Shown here piece by piece: positions 26,706 through 33,882 of a DNA stretch of 36,933 bases. The number at the start of each line of letters is the position of its first letter. The stretch's first letter is position 1. Below the pieces are notes generated by a model. The model made no database searches, was not told the origin of the DNA, and saw only the letters and a program-made list of their open reading frames with translations. The position numbers were made by a program, and so were the translations under genes. Origin of the DNA: an uncultured Lachnospiraceae bacterium (GTDB lineage Bacteria > Bacillota > Clostridia > Lachnospirales > Lachnospiraceae); NCBI GenBank assembly GCA_947063675.1, contig CAMSTM010000015.1, positions 1 through 36,933 of the forward strand, read 5' to 3'.

Positions 26706-27299
26706 CTACTGGCTGTCCGTCCGTTTGGTATAAATTCTGTCAATCAGACCGTATTCCTTTGCCTCCTCCGCAGTCATCCAGTTGTCCCTCTCCGTGTCGG
26801 CCGCAATCACATCATAATCCCTGCCGGTATTTTCCGCCAGAATTCTGTTCAGTTTTTCTTTGGTCTTAAGTATATGCTTTGCTGCAATTTCAATTTCCGT
26901 CGCCTGTCCCTGAGCGCCCCCAAGAGGCTGATGAATCATAATCTCGGCATTGGGCAGGGCAAGCCTCTTGCCCTTTGTTCCGCCTGCAAGAAGGAAAGCG
27001 CCCATGCTGGCAGCCATTCCCATACAGTTGGTTGCCACATCGCATTTGATATACTGCATGGTATCATAAATCGCCATACCTGCCGTCACGCTTCCGCCGG
27101 GACTGTTGATGTAAAACTGGATATCCTTCTCCGGGTCCTCGGCTTCCAGAAACAAAAGCTGGGCCACAATCAGACTGGCTGTGACATCGTTCACTTCCTC
27201 GCCTAAAAATATAATCCTTTCCTTTAAAAGTCTTGAATAAATATCGTAAGAGCGTTCCCCCCTGCTCGTCTGCTCTATGACGTAAGGCACTAAACTCAT
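26706..27299 (-). CDS. clpP: ATP-dependent Clp protease proteolytic subunit ClpP
   Basis: The 197-residue serine protease subunit that forms the tetradecameric chamber used by ClpX. The catalytic serine is in [11 protein letters not shown], the histidine in [12 protein letters not shown] and the aspartate in [10 protein letters not shown]. The oxyanion-region [19 protein letters not shown] is also clear. Length matches the family. The ATG at 27299 has AGGGAGG 9 bases upstream. The gene lies between tig and clpX, 30 bases after tig. Confidence 0.97.
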   Translation of the reverse strand: MSLVPYVIEQTSRGERSYDIYSRLLKERIIFLGEEVNDVTASLIVAQLLFLEAEDPEKDIQFYINSPGGSVTAGMAIYDTMQYIKCDVATNCMGMAASMGAFLLAGGTKGKRLALPNAEIMIHQPLGGAQGQATEIEIAAKHILKTKEKLNRILAENTGRDYDVIAADTERDNWMTAEEAKEYGLIDRIYTKRTDSQ

Positions 27300-27329
27300 T
27301 TACTTAAACCTCCCTGAAACCTGTTGCTG

Positions 27330-28616
27330 TTATTTTTCCTTCGCGTTTGCCACTGCAAATTCAGCAGCCTTTCTTACCGCGATATCTTCCTTAATCTGGG
27401 CCGCGTTCTTCTCGGGAAGCATTTCCCTTACTTTATCGACTTCCATCTGATAAGTCTCGGCCATAACCTTTAATTCGTCCTCGTAATCTTCCTCGGAAGC
27501 CGTGATATTTTCAGCCTTTGCGATGGCCTCAAGAACGAGCCTTGCTCTGATTCTCTTTTCGGCCTGTGGCTTTACCTGCGCTATCAGACGCTCCCTTGAA
27601 GCTCCCGTAAACTGATAATACTGCTCCGGCGTAAGTCCCTGCATGGTAATACTCTGCATAAACTCGTCAACCATCTGCTTTTGCCGGGTCTCAACCATAG
27701 CCTCCGGGATTTCCATATCGGAATCCTTAACAATCGCTTCAACCACCGCTTCTTCCCTTAAATTTTTCGCTTCCTTTTCCTTTGTCTCTGTCAGTTTAGC
27801 CCTGACATCCGCTTTGTATTCTTCCAGAGTGTCAAATTCTGATACCTCACCGGCAAATTCGTCGTCCAGTTCGGGAAGCTCCTTCTCCCTGATTTCCCTG
27901 ATTGTACATTTAAAGACAGCGTCCTTGCCTTTCAAATCCTCTGCCTGATAATCCTCGGGGAACGTTACATGGATTTCCGTTTCCTTATCAATTTCCGCGC
28001 CGATGAGCTGCTCCTCAAATCCCGGGATAAATGCGCCGGAACCGATGGTTAAGGAGTAATTTTCACCCTTTCCGCCCTCAAAAGCCACGCCGTCCACAAA
28101 GCCTTCAAAGTCTAAAACAGTCATATCTCCGTCCTTTACCGGCCTGTCCGTCACCTCAATATTTCTGGCGTTGCGCTCTCTTTCACGGTTAATCTCCGCG
28201 TCCACGTCCTCCTCCGTAACCGCGGTTTCAACCCTGTCAATCTCCACGCCCTTATACTTGCCCAATTTCACGTCGGGCTTAAGCGCCACTTCCGCAGTAA
28301 AGATAAAGGGCTTGCCCTTTTCAATCTGAGTAACGTCAATGACAGGAGAAGATACGATATCCTCCCCGCACTCGTCAGCCGCTTTCTCGTAGGCATCGGG
28401 AATCATCTCGTTTACAGCGTCCTCATAAAATATTTCCGGCCCGTACATCTTTTCTATCATCTGGCGAGGCACCTTGCCCTTGCGGAATCCCGGAACGCTA
28501 ATCCTGTTTTTATTTTTTAAGAAAGCATTCTGTAATGCTTTTTCCACTTCTTCCGCCGGAACTTCAATGGTAAGCTTTGCCATGTTCTTTTCTAATTTTT
28601 CCACCTGTACGCTCAT
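27330..28616 (-). CDS. tig: Trigger factor, ribosome-bound chaperone and peptidyl-prolyl isomerase
   Basis: A 428-residue chaperone binding near the ribosome exit tunnel. The ribosome-binding signature VPGFRKGKVPR is at about residues 40-50. The middle FKBP-type isomerase domain includes VKDGDMTVLDFEGFVDG and IGSGAFIPGFEEQLIGA. The C-terminal part is helical and charged, forming the chaperone arms. Length is typical. The ATG at 28616 has AAGGAGG in front. It heads the tig-clpP-clpX-lon-engB cluster and has its own promoter. Confidence 0.96.
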   Translation of the reverse strand: MSVQVEKLEKNMAKLTIEVPAEEVEKALQNAFLKNKNRISVPGFRKGKVPRQMIEKMYGPEIFYEDAVNEMIPDAYEKAADECGEDIVSSPVIDVTQIEKGKPFIFTAEVALKPDVKLGKYKGVEIDRVETAVTEEDVDAEINRERERNARNIEVTDRPVKDGDMTVLDFEGFVDGVAFEGGKGENYSLTIGSGAFIPGFEEQLIGAEIDKETEIHVTFPEDYQAEDLKGKDAVFKCTIREIREKELPELDDEFAGEVSEFDTLEEYKADVRAKLTETKEKEAKNLREEAVVEAIVKDSDMEIPEAMVETRQKQMVDEFMQSITMQGLTPEQYYQFTGASRERLIAQVKPQAEKRIRARLVLEAIAKAENITASEEDYEDELKVMAETYQMEVDKVREMLPEKNAAQIKEDIAVRKAAEFAVANAKEK

Positions 28617-28676
28617 TCTAGTACATCCTCCTTAAATAAGTTACCTGATTCCAAACATACTCACAGTCATTTTACG

Positions 28677-28685
28677 ATTATAGCA
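28677..28685 (-). promoter_or_regulatory. Extended -10 promoter of tig
   Basis: The minus strand reads TGCTATAAT: a perfect TATAAT (28677-28682) with an upstream TG. The -35 region (TGGTAA at 17 bases) is poor. It lies about 60 bases before the tig ATG and shares the intergenic region with a divergent promoter. Confidence 0.75.
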
Positions 28686-28721
28686 TATCCGAAAAAAAAT
28701 TACCAGATTTTTTGCAGGATA

Positions 28722-28749
28722 TTGTATTTTTATTTTTTCGCTTTATACT
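28722..28749 (+). promoter_or_regulatory. Promoter of the ECF-type membrane protein gene
   Basis: TTGTAT (28722-28727) and TATACT (28744-28749) are separated by 16 bases, 24 bases before the ATG at 28774. It diverges from the tig promoter. Confidence 0.65.
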
Positions 28750-28773
28750 GGAAAACAGCAAAGGAGGTAACTT

Positions 28774-29352
28774 ATGAAATTATCAACCAGACAACTGGCC
28801 CAGACGGCCCTTTTGCTTGCCATCTGTATTGCAAGCCAGTTTTTCAAAAATCTTTCCGTATATATTACGGGACCTGTAGTGAATACGACAATCATTATTG
28901 CCGTTCTTGCCGTGGGCTTGTGGAGCGGGCTTTTTATCAGCGTTATCGCTCCCGTTACTGCCTTTTTTATATCCGGCTCGCCCATCATGGCCGCAATTCC
29001 CCTGATGTTCCCGGCGGTTATGGGCGGAAATATGATTCTTGCAGTATGTACATGGTATGCCACGCGGTATTTTCAGAAGAAAATGAAATTTATAGGAAGC
29101 CTCCCGGCCGGGCTGATTGCCGGTTCGGTTTTAAAGGCTGCTTTTATGGGAATCGTGATTGTACTGATTCTTCTTCCTGCATTCGGCGGCAATGTTGCCG
29201 CAAGGCTTCCGAAACCGGAGGCTCTGCCCGGGGTTCTTGCAACCGCAAAAGTCACGTTTTCCGTTACCCAGCTGATTACGTCTCTTACAGGGAGCCTGCT
29301 TGCTTATGTAATATGGATGCCGCTGAAAAAGTATCTGAGAGCGGAAAGCTGA
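28774..29352 (+). CDS. ECF transporter S-component-like membrane protein
   Basis: A 192-residue protein with about six hydrophobic helices (QTALLLAICIASQFFKNLSV; NTTIIIAVLAVGLWSGLFIS; VLKAAFMGIVIVLILLPAFG). Size and the N-terminal start resemble substrate-binding S-components of energy-coupling-factor vitamin transporters, which share a common energising module encoded elsewhere. No riboswitch lies in the short leader, so the substrate is unknown. AAAGGAGG precedes the ATG at 28774. It stands alone on the plus strand between a promoter and a hairpin terminator. The family assignment is moderate; it could be another small membrane family. Confidence 0.68.
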   Translation: MKLSTRQLAQTALLLAICIASQFFKNLSVYITGPVVNTTIIIAVLAVGLWSGLFISVIAPVTAFFISGSPIMAAIPLMFPAVMGGNMILAVCTWYATRYFQKKMKFIGSLPAGLIAGSVLKAAFMGIVIVLILLPAFGGNVAARLPKPEALPGVLATAKVTFSVTQLITSLTGSLLAYVIWMPLKKYLRAES

Positions 29353-29363
29353 AATGTAGTAAG

Positions 29364-29406
29364 AGAAATGACCCGGCTGCTTTTTGCAGACGGGCCATTT
29401 CCTTTA
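29364..29406. terminator. Terminator between convergent genes
   Basis: Nested stems GAAATG/CATTTC, CCCG/CGGG and CTGC/GCAG form a strong hairpin just after the ECF-type gene. The T-rich tail (CCTTTAT) is modest. It can serve both the plus-strand gene and the spore protein gene on the minus strand. Confidence 0.75.
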
Positions 29407-29426
29407 TCCGGTCTTATCCGAATGTG

Positions 29427-29627
29427 TTATTTCATAGCTTCTTCTTGCTTCTTAATCATTCTACGAACCATCTCGCCACCGATAGAGCCGGCTTCCTTAG
29501 ATGTTAAGTCACCGTTATAACCCTCTTTCAGGTTAACACCAAGCTCAGAAGCAACTTCTGTTTTAAAGCGGTCCATAGCTTCCTTAGCTTCAGGAACTTC
29601 TACTCTATTAGATTTGCTGCTTGCCAT
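29427..29627 (-). CDS. Alpha/beta-type small acid-soluble spore protein
   Basis: A 66-residue SASP that coats and protects forespore DNA. Both family signatures are present: KTEVASELGVNL with the germination-protease site (cut after TE), and GYNGDLTSKEAGSIGGEMVRRMI with the conserved GxLTxxxxGxxGGxMVR pattern. The start is the ATG at 29627 (MASSKSNRVEVPEA), which follows GGAGGTGAAAAAG; the track's upstream start is not needed. Expression in the forespore by SigG is expected from the family, although I could not find a fully convincing SigG promoter. Confidence 0.95.
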   Translation of the reverse strand: MASSKSNRVEVPEAKEAMDRFKTEVASELGVNLKEGYNGDLTSKEAGSIGGEMVRRMIKKQEEAMK

Positions 29628-29671
29628 CTTTTTCACCTCCGTTATTTTATTTGACTGCTGATGCAGCCATT

Positions 29672-29710
29672 CTTCAAGATAAGCGCCAAGTGTATTCGCT
29701 TATCCTGAAG
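29672..29710 (-). other. Large hairpin in the spore protein gene leader
   Basis: Arms CTTCAAGATAAGCG (29672-29685) and CGCTTATCCTGAAG (29697-29710) pair over 14 bases with one mismatch, around an 11-base loop. No T-run follows on either strand. It lies about 45 bases upstream of the spore gene's ribosome site and about 100 bases after greA. It could be a leader RNA structure, an mRNA stabiliser or a protein-binding dyad. Confidence 0.75.
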
Positions 29711-29777
29711 TTTCCTCCGTTCAAAGCGTTTTCTTAATCACTTATCTTGTTCATAGTATTAACGGTACTTGTGAAAA

Positions 29778-29784
29778 TATTATG
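29778..29784 (-). promoter_or_regulatory. Possible forespore (SigF/SigG) -10 box for the spore protein gene
   Basis: The minus strand reads CATAATA, matching the SigG-type -10 pattern. The -35 region (AATATA, about 20 bases away) is a poor fit. Transcripts from here would carry the leader hairpin at 29672-29710. Confidence 0.3.
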
Positions 29785-29808
29785 GTAAGTTTTTCCGTTT
29801 CTTTTATA

Positions 29809-30312
29809 TTAAAAGCTTCGTATTTTGTCGCTGCCGTCGTCAACCGTATTTTCTATGGACTTCACCTTCAGATAATATCCATAGTCCCCGTTGACCTGCA
29901 CATAAACCCGCTCGCCCGCCTTATGGCCGAGAAGAGCCTTTCCAATAGGAGATTCTATGCTGACAAGACCCTCCAGAGAATTTCCCCGCATGGTGGTCAC
30001 GATTTTGTATTTCTGCACGGAACCGTCGTCCTCGAACTCCACTTCCACCGTGTTGTTGATACCGATTTCGTCTTCCTTCGAATCGTCGGGAATGACCTCC
30101 GCCGTCTTAATCATTCTCTCTAAAAAACGGATTCTGCTCTCATTTTTATTTTTTTCTCTTTTGGCGGCATAGTATTCAAAATTTTCACTTAAATCCCCGT
30201 GGGCTCTGGCCTCCTTCACCGCCTCCAAAAGCTTCGGGCGGATGACCAGCTTTCTTTCCTCTATCTCAGCCTCCATGGCGTCGATATCCTTTTGCGTCAA
30301 CTGATTGAACAT
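29809..30312 (-). CDS. greA: Transcription elongation factor GreA
   Basis: GreA rescues backtracked RNA polymerase by stimulating transcript cleavage. The N-terminal coiled coil shows the family pattern EARAHGDLSENFEYYAAKRE with acidic tip residues. The C-terminal FKBP-like domain has SPIGKALLGHKAGERVYVQV. With ATG 30312 (MFNQLTQKD, AAAGGTTTT in front) it has 167 residues, about the usual length. The track's longer start at 30408 overlaps the end of the CBS gene and is rejected. It is the third gene of the DJ-1/CBS/greA run. Confidence 0.94.
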   Translation of the reverse strand: MFNQLTQKDIDAMEAEIEERKLVIRPKLLEAVKEARAHGDLSENFEYYAAKREKNKNESRIRFLERMIKTAEVIPDDSKEDEIGINNTVEVEFEDDGSVQKYKIVTTMRGNSLEGLVSIESPIGKALLGHKAGERVYVQVNGDYGYYLKVKSIENTVDDGSDKIRSF

Positions 30313-30353
30313 TTTAAAACCTTTCCGTAACAGACTCCCGCGCTCCGCAGATA

Positions 30354-30794
30354 TTAACTGATACTCATCCCGCCGGCTTCCAGCTCGACAGTGACCAGCT
30401 TTTTGCACAGATACTGAATCAGATCCTTTCTGGTAATGATGCCTATGAAGCGCTTTCTGTCGTCGATTACCGGGACAAAATTCTGACTCATGGCCTTATT
30501 CAGCAGATGCTCCATGTCAACGTCGACATCGACAGGCTCATTATCGCGCCTGCGGTTTAATACTGTCATGGGTATCTTTTCCGCCCCTTGCAGGGATAAG
30601 TTGTTTTTGTCCTTAATATACCAGAGCAGATCTCCCTCTGTAAGCGTCCCTATGTATCGTCCGTCCTCCTTCCGAAGAACCGGAATGGACGAATATTTGT
30701 GGTTTTCCATTTTTTCCAGCACCTGCCGGAGCGTATCTGTATCGTAAACGTATGCCACCTCGCTTTTAGGTGTCAAAAAAAACAATATATTCAT
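30354..30794 (-). CDS. CBS-domain protein of DarB/CbpB type
   Basis: A 146-residue protein made of two CBS domains only. The first has HKYSSIPVLRKEDGRYIGTL and the second QNFVPVIDDRKRFIGIITRK. CBS pairs bind adenosine-type ligands. Size and layout match Bacillus DarB (YkuL), which senses cyclic di-AMP and acts on Rel and pyruvate carboxylase; that link is inference from size and architecture. The ATG at 30794 (MNILFFLTPKSEVAYVYD) has GAGGT about 12 bases upstream. The track's longer version would overlap the DJ-1 gene end. It begins 10 bases after the DJ-1 gene stop. Confidence 0.82.
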   Translation of the reverse strand: MNILFFLTPKSEVAYVYDTDTLRQVLEKMENHKYSSIPVLRKEDGRYIGTLTEGDLLWYIKDKNNLSLQGAEKIPMTVLNRRRDNEPVDVDVDMEHLLNKAMSQNFVPVIDDRKRFIGIITRKDLIQYLCKKLVTVELEAGGMSIS

Positions 30795-30804
30795 TTGTAT
30801 GCGG

Positions 30805-31356
30805 TTACCTCGTATATATAATTTTTTCCGCCATGGCGTCGCCGGCTTCTTTATCTTCCAGATATTCAAGAATCATCAGTCCGAAATCAATTGCGCATCC
30901 CATCCCCCGTCCGGTAATGATATTTCCGTCTCTTACCGCCGACTCATAAGTGACCTCTGCTCCGGTAAGCTCCTCCTCAAAGCCCGGATAGGCAATCGCC
31001 TTTTTTCCTTTTAAAAGACCTCTGTGCCCGAGAATCGACGGTGCCGCGCAGATTGCGCACACGGTTTTCCCGACTGCCGCAAAGGCGTCCACCTGTTCCA
31101 TCAGCATATCGCAGGCTTCCAGATTCTTCGTCCCCGGCATCCCTCCCGGCAGGACAATCACATCCACTGCGCCAAAGTCCACATCTTCAATCAGGCAGTC
31201 CATCTGTACCGAAATCTGATGGGAACCAGTCACTGTCTTTTCGCCGGTAACCGATACCATCTGAGTGTCTATCTTCTGCCTGCGCAGAATATCCACCACT
31301 GTAAGCGCTTCTATTTCCTCGTAACCTGTGCCAAAAAATACACATACCCTGCTCAT
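30805..31356 (-). CDS. DJ-1/PfpI family protein
   Basis: A 183-residue class I amidotransferase-like fold. The reactive cysteine is in VCAICAAPSILG, and the partner glutamate lies in GTGYEEIEALTVVD. VIVLPGGMPGTKNL is typical of the DJ-1/ThiJ branch. Homologues act as redox-sensing or glyoxalase III/deglycase-like proteins. Which applies here is unknown. The ATG at 31356 follows GGAGGGTTACGAT. It is the first gene of the operon with the CBS protein and probably greA. Its leader contains the structured element copy A. Confidence 0.9.
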   Translation of the reverse strand: MSRVCVFFGTGYEEIEALTVVDILRRQKIDTQMVSVTGEKTVTGSHQISVQMDCLIEDVDFGAVDVIVLPGGMPGTKNLEACDMLMEQVDAFAAVGKTVCAICAAPSILGHRGLLKGKKAIAYPGFEEELTGAEVTYESAVRDGNIITGRGMGCAIDFGLMILEYLEDKEAGDAMAEKIIYTR

Positions 31357-31367
31357 ATCGTAACCCT

Positions 31368-31488
31368 CCGATTATCAGTTCCGCTACAGCCCTCCCGGCA
31401 TCCCCTTGTCTGGAAGGATTTCCGGCCGTCTCAGCGTCCTGAAATCCTTCCGGCGCCGTCCGGGCTTTCGCCGATTATTAGTTCCGCT
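31368..31488 (-). repeat. Structured intergenic element, copy A, in the DJ-1 gene leader
   Basis: An 18-bp direct repeat (CCGATTATYAGTTCCGCT) bounds the element at 31368-31385 and 31471-31488. Inside, GGAAGGATTTC (31412-31422) and GAAATCCTTCC (31441-31451) pair perfectly over 11 bases, with an outer pairing AGCCC/GGGCT. The blocks CAGTTCCGC and CCGTCCGGGC are 80 bases apart, as against 81 in copy B near 19964-20054. The element lies between the promoter candidate and the start codon of the DJ-1 gene. Confidence 0.75.
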
Positions 31489-31506
31489 TCGCCGCGGATA
31501 ATATTT

Positions 31507-31536
31507 ATTTTACCATTAAATCACATGAATTTCCAA
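31507..31536 (-). promoter_or_regulatory. Promoter candidate of the DJ-1/CBS/greA operon
   Basis: The minus strand has TTGGAA (31531-31536), an 18-base spacer and TAAAAT (31507-31512) with a TGG extension. The transcript would begin with the structured element copy A. Confidence 0.6.
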
Positions 31537-31544
31537 TAAACGAT

Positions 31545-31573
31545 TTGTAAACTTTATTAAGAAAAGCTATAAT
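31545..31573 (+). promoter_or_regulatory. Sigma-A promoter of the CYTH-domain gene
   Basis: TTGTAA (31545-31550) and a perfect TATAAT (31568-31573) are separated by 17 bases, about 30 bases before the ATG. It diverges from the DJ-1 operon promoter. Confidence 0.85.
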
Positions 31574-31604
31574 AAATTAAGAATCGGAAGGAGACCTGTT
31601 TTAT

Positions 31605-32102
31605 ATGGAAATAGAACGTAAATTTCTAATCAAAGAGCTGCCCGAAAATCTTTCCTCTTATAAGTGTCTTGTCATTGAGCAGGCCTATCTGTGTACGGAG
31701 CCCGTTGTCCGCATCCGCAGGCAGGATGAGGATTATTATCTGACCTATAAAGGAGGCGGGCTTATGTCAAGGGAGGAATACAATCTTCCTCTAAATAAGA
31801 AGGCATACGAGCATCTTCTCACAAAAGCCGACGGAAATATCATTTCCAAAAAGCGATACCTGATTCCCATTTCCAATCCTGTTTTCAGGAACGACTATAC
31901 AGTCCCTAAAAAAAACGTTGATTTAAAAATCGAGCTGGATATTTTTGAGCCACCCTTTGCCCCGCTCATCCTTGCGGAGGTAGAATTTTCGGATGAGGAA
32001 ATGGCACTGGCTTTTATTCCGCCGCCATGGCTTTGTAAGGATGTGACCGACAATCCCGAATACCATAATTCCAACATGTCGCGCAGGGTTTTCAGGCTAT
32101 AA
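31605..32102 (+). CDS. CYTH-domain protein, probable inorganic tripolyphosphatase type
   Basis: A 165-residue protein starting with the CYTH signature MEIERKFLI. Further charged strands of the tunnel fold are VVRIRRQDEDYYLTYKG, ISKKRYLIPI, VDLKIELDIF and LILAEVEFSDEE, with alternating Arg, Lys and Glu that bind triphosphate and metal. The family includes adenylate cyclase CyaB, thiamine triphosphatase and bacterial tripolyphosphatases. The short bacterial form is most often a phosphohydrolase; the exact substrate is not decided. The ATG at 31605 follows GGAAGGAGACC. It is a single-gene unit with its own promoter and terminator. Confidence 0.88.
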   Translation: MEIERKFLIKELPENLSSYKCLVIEQAYLCTEPVVRIRRQDEDYYLTYKGGGLMSREEYNLPLNKKAYEHLLTKADGNIISKKRYLIPISNPVFRNDYTVPKKNVDLKIELDIFEPPFAPLILAEVEFSDEEMALAFIPPPWLCKDVTDNPEYHNSNMSRRVFRL

Positions 32103-32177
32103 CTTCATAGCCGGCATGTGCGGCACTCCCGGCCCACACTCCTCTGCCGCCCGGTCCGTCGCCCTCTTATGTCAGTC

Positions 32178-32237
32178 AGGGGCTGCCTCTTTTACGACTT
32201 TTCATTCGTCGAAGCGGCAGCCCCTTAATAATTTTTT
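32178..32237. terminator. Bidirectional terminator between the CYTH gene and malQ
   Basis: AGGGGCTGCC (32178-32187) and GGCAGCCCCT (32216-32225) are perfectly complementary. TTAATAATTTTTTC follows on the plus strand. It lies between convergent genes and probably ends both. Confidence 0.9.
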
Positions 32238-32244
32238 CAGTTTC

Positions 32245-33723
32245 TCATCTCACTCTTCCGTACAGCTTACACAAATCATAAATTTTTTCCGCGAGCCCTT
32301 CCGGAATCTGTCCCTTTGTCATTCTCCACTTCCAGTTTGTTCCAAGGGTGGAGGGCACGTTGATTCTCGCTTCGCTTCCAAGCCCCAGATAATCCTGCAT
32401 GGGAATTACGGCCGTATCCGAAACGCTTCCAAGAGCCGCCCGGATGAAATTCCACTCCAGCTCCCGGCTGTTTTTGATGTTCAGATATTTTCTGGCAAAG
32501 CTGCGGTCACGTCTGCTGATAGCCTGATACCAGCCAACCGTGGTATCGTTGTCATGGGTTCCGGTGTACACTACAGAATTTGCCGTATAATTATGGGGCA
32601 GGTAATCGCTTTCCTCCCTGGAGTCAAAGGCGAACTGCAAAACCTTCATTCCCGGATAACCGCTCTTTTTGAGAAGCTGATTGACTGTAGGAGTCAGGAA
32701 ACCCAAATCCTCCGCGATTACCGGTTTGTTGCCGATTTTCTTTTTCATAACCTTAAACAAATCGTATCCGGGTCCCTTTTCCCAGCGTCCGAATTCTGCC
32801 GTGGTATCCCCGAAAGGAATATTGTAATACTCGTCAAATCCTCTGAAATGGTCGATTCTCACTACATCATAGAGCTTATAACAGTAAGAAATTCTCTGAA
32901 TCCACCACGCATACTCCGTTTCTTTGTGATAATCCCATTTATAAAGAGGATTTCCCCAAAGCTGTCCCGTTGCGGAAAAAGCGTCCGGCGGACATCCGGC
33001 CACACCTGTGGGCCTGCGGTTTTCATCCAGCTGGAACAGCTCTGGATTTGCCCACGTGTCCGCGCTGTCAAGGGCCACATAAATCGGGATATCCCCGATA
33101 ATCTTCACGCCCTTGTCATTGGCATACTTTTTCAGTTTCCTCCACTGTGTATCAAACAAGTACTGCTGAAATTCATAAAAAAGTATCTCCTCTTTCAGCT
33201 TTTCCGCGTATTTTTCGATTGCTTCCGGTTTCCGGAGCCGGATGTCCCCGTCCCATTCCGACCAGCTTTTCCCCTTGTAAGAATCCTTCACCGCCATATA
33301 AAGGGAATAATCCGAAAGCCAGAACGCATTCTCCGCCACAAAAGCCTGAAAATCTTCGTTATCTCCAAGCCTGCTGTTATCAAAAGCCTCCTTCAATACC
33401 CGAAAACGGGACTTGTAAATTTTTTCATAATCCACATATGCTTCGCTTCCGCCCCAGTCGCACTCCTCACACTGTTCTTTCGTAAGTAAGCCTTCCTCAA
33501 TTAATTCCTCAAAATCAATGTAATAAGGATTTCCTGCAAATGTTGAAAATGACTGGTAAGGTGAATCGCCGTAACCTGTAGGCCCTAAAGGCAGTATCTG
33601 CCAGTAAGACTGACCCGCTTTCTCCAGAAAATCAACAAATTCATACGCCTCTTTTGAAAATGACCCGATTCCATAGGCAGATGGAATACTGGATACCGGT
33701 AATAATATGCCGCTTGCTCTCAT
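32245..33723 (-). CDS. malQ: 4-alpha-glucanotransferase (GH77, amylomaltase)
   Basis: A 492-residue enzyme that moves alpha-1,4-glucan segments between maltodextrins. GH77 segments are clear: SYWQILPLGPTGYGDSPYQS near the start, the nucleophile aspartate in VVRIDHFRGFDEYY, the acid/base glutamate in PVIAEDLGFLTP and the third acid in YTGTHDNDTTVGW. Length is normal for bacterial MalQ. The start is ATG 33723 (MRASGILLPVSS) with AGGAGAGAAACG in front; the track's longer start is not needed. No other maltodextrin gene is adjacent, and the gene is apparently transcribed alone. Confidence 0.96.
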   Translation of the reverse strand: MRASGILLPVSSIPSAYGIGSFSKEAYEFVDFLEKAGQSYWQILPLGPTGYGDSPYQSFSTFAGNPYYIDFEELIEEGLLTKEQCEECDWGGSEAYVDYEKIYKSRFRVLKEAFDNSRLGDNEDFQAFVAENAFWLSDYSLYMAVKDSYKGKSWSEWDGDIRLRKPEAIEKYAEKLKEEILFYEFQQYLFDTQWRKLKKYANDKGVKIIGDIPIYVALDSADTWANPELFQLDENRRPTGVAGCPPDAFSATGQLWGNPLYKWDYHKETEYAWWIQRISYCYKLYDVVRIDHFRGFDEYYNIPFGDTTAEFGRWEKGPGYDLFKVMKKKIGNKPVIAEDLGFLTPTVNQLLKKSGYPGMKVLQFAFDSREESDYLPHNYTANSVVYTGTHDNDTTVGWYQAISRRDRSFARKYLNIKNSRELEWNFIRAALGSVSDTAVIPMQDYLGLGSEARINVPSTLGTNWKWRMTKGQIPEGLAEKIYDLCKLYGRVR

Positions 33724-33769
33724 CGTTTCTCTCCTACGTTTATTCAAAACCCACTAAGGATTTCCACTA

Positions 33770-33810
33770 TAAAAAGAATACCACTTGCGCCAATAATTGC
33801 AAGTGGTATT
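33770..33810 (-). terminator. Intrinsic terminator after the ThiT-like gene
   Basis: AATACCACTTGC (33777-33788) and GCAAGTGGTATT (33799-33810) form a perfect 12-base stem with a 10-base loop. On the minus strand it is followed by CTTTTTATAG, about 75 bases after the stop codon at 33883. Confidence 0.85.
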
Positions 33811-33882
33811 TTGACAACAATTTAAGCCTTCGGAATGATTGTGCAATTTGTACGCGCAGGCCTGTTTCCCAAGGGCAAATTG

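Noticed and set aside
28722-29507. 261-residue plus-strand ORF overlapping the ECF-type gene
   Set aside because: It is a different frame of the same region, cysteine- and arginine-rich, without a ribosome site; the 28774 frame has GGAGG and clear helices.
29641-29700. Short ORF (about 15 codons from a TTG) in the spore protein leader
   Set aside because: The ribosome-like GGAGG is too far from the TTG, and the codons overlap a strong hairpin.
32103-32165. A third copy of the structured intergenic element
   Set aside because: It is GC-rich with short matches such as CTCCCGGC, but the conserved blocks and spacing are absent.
32116-33489. 457-residue plus-strand ORF
   Set aside because: It is antisense to malQ, whose family motifs are unmistakable; no domain is seen in this frame.
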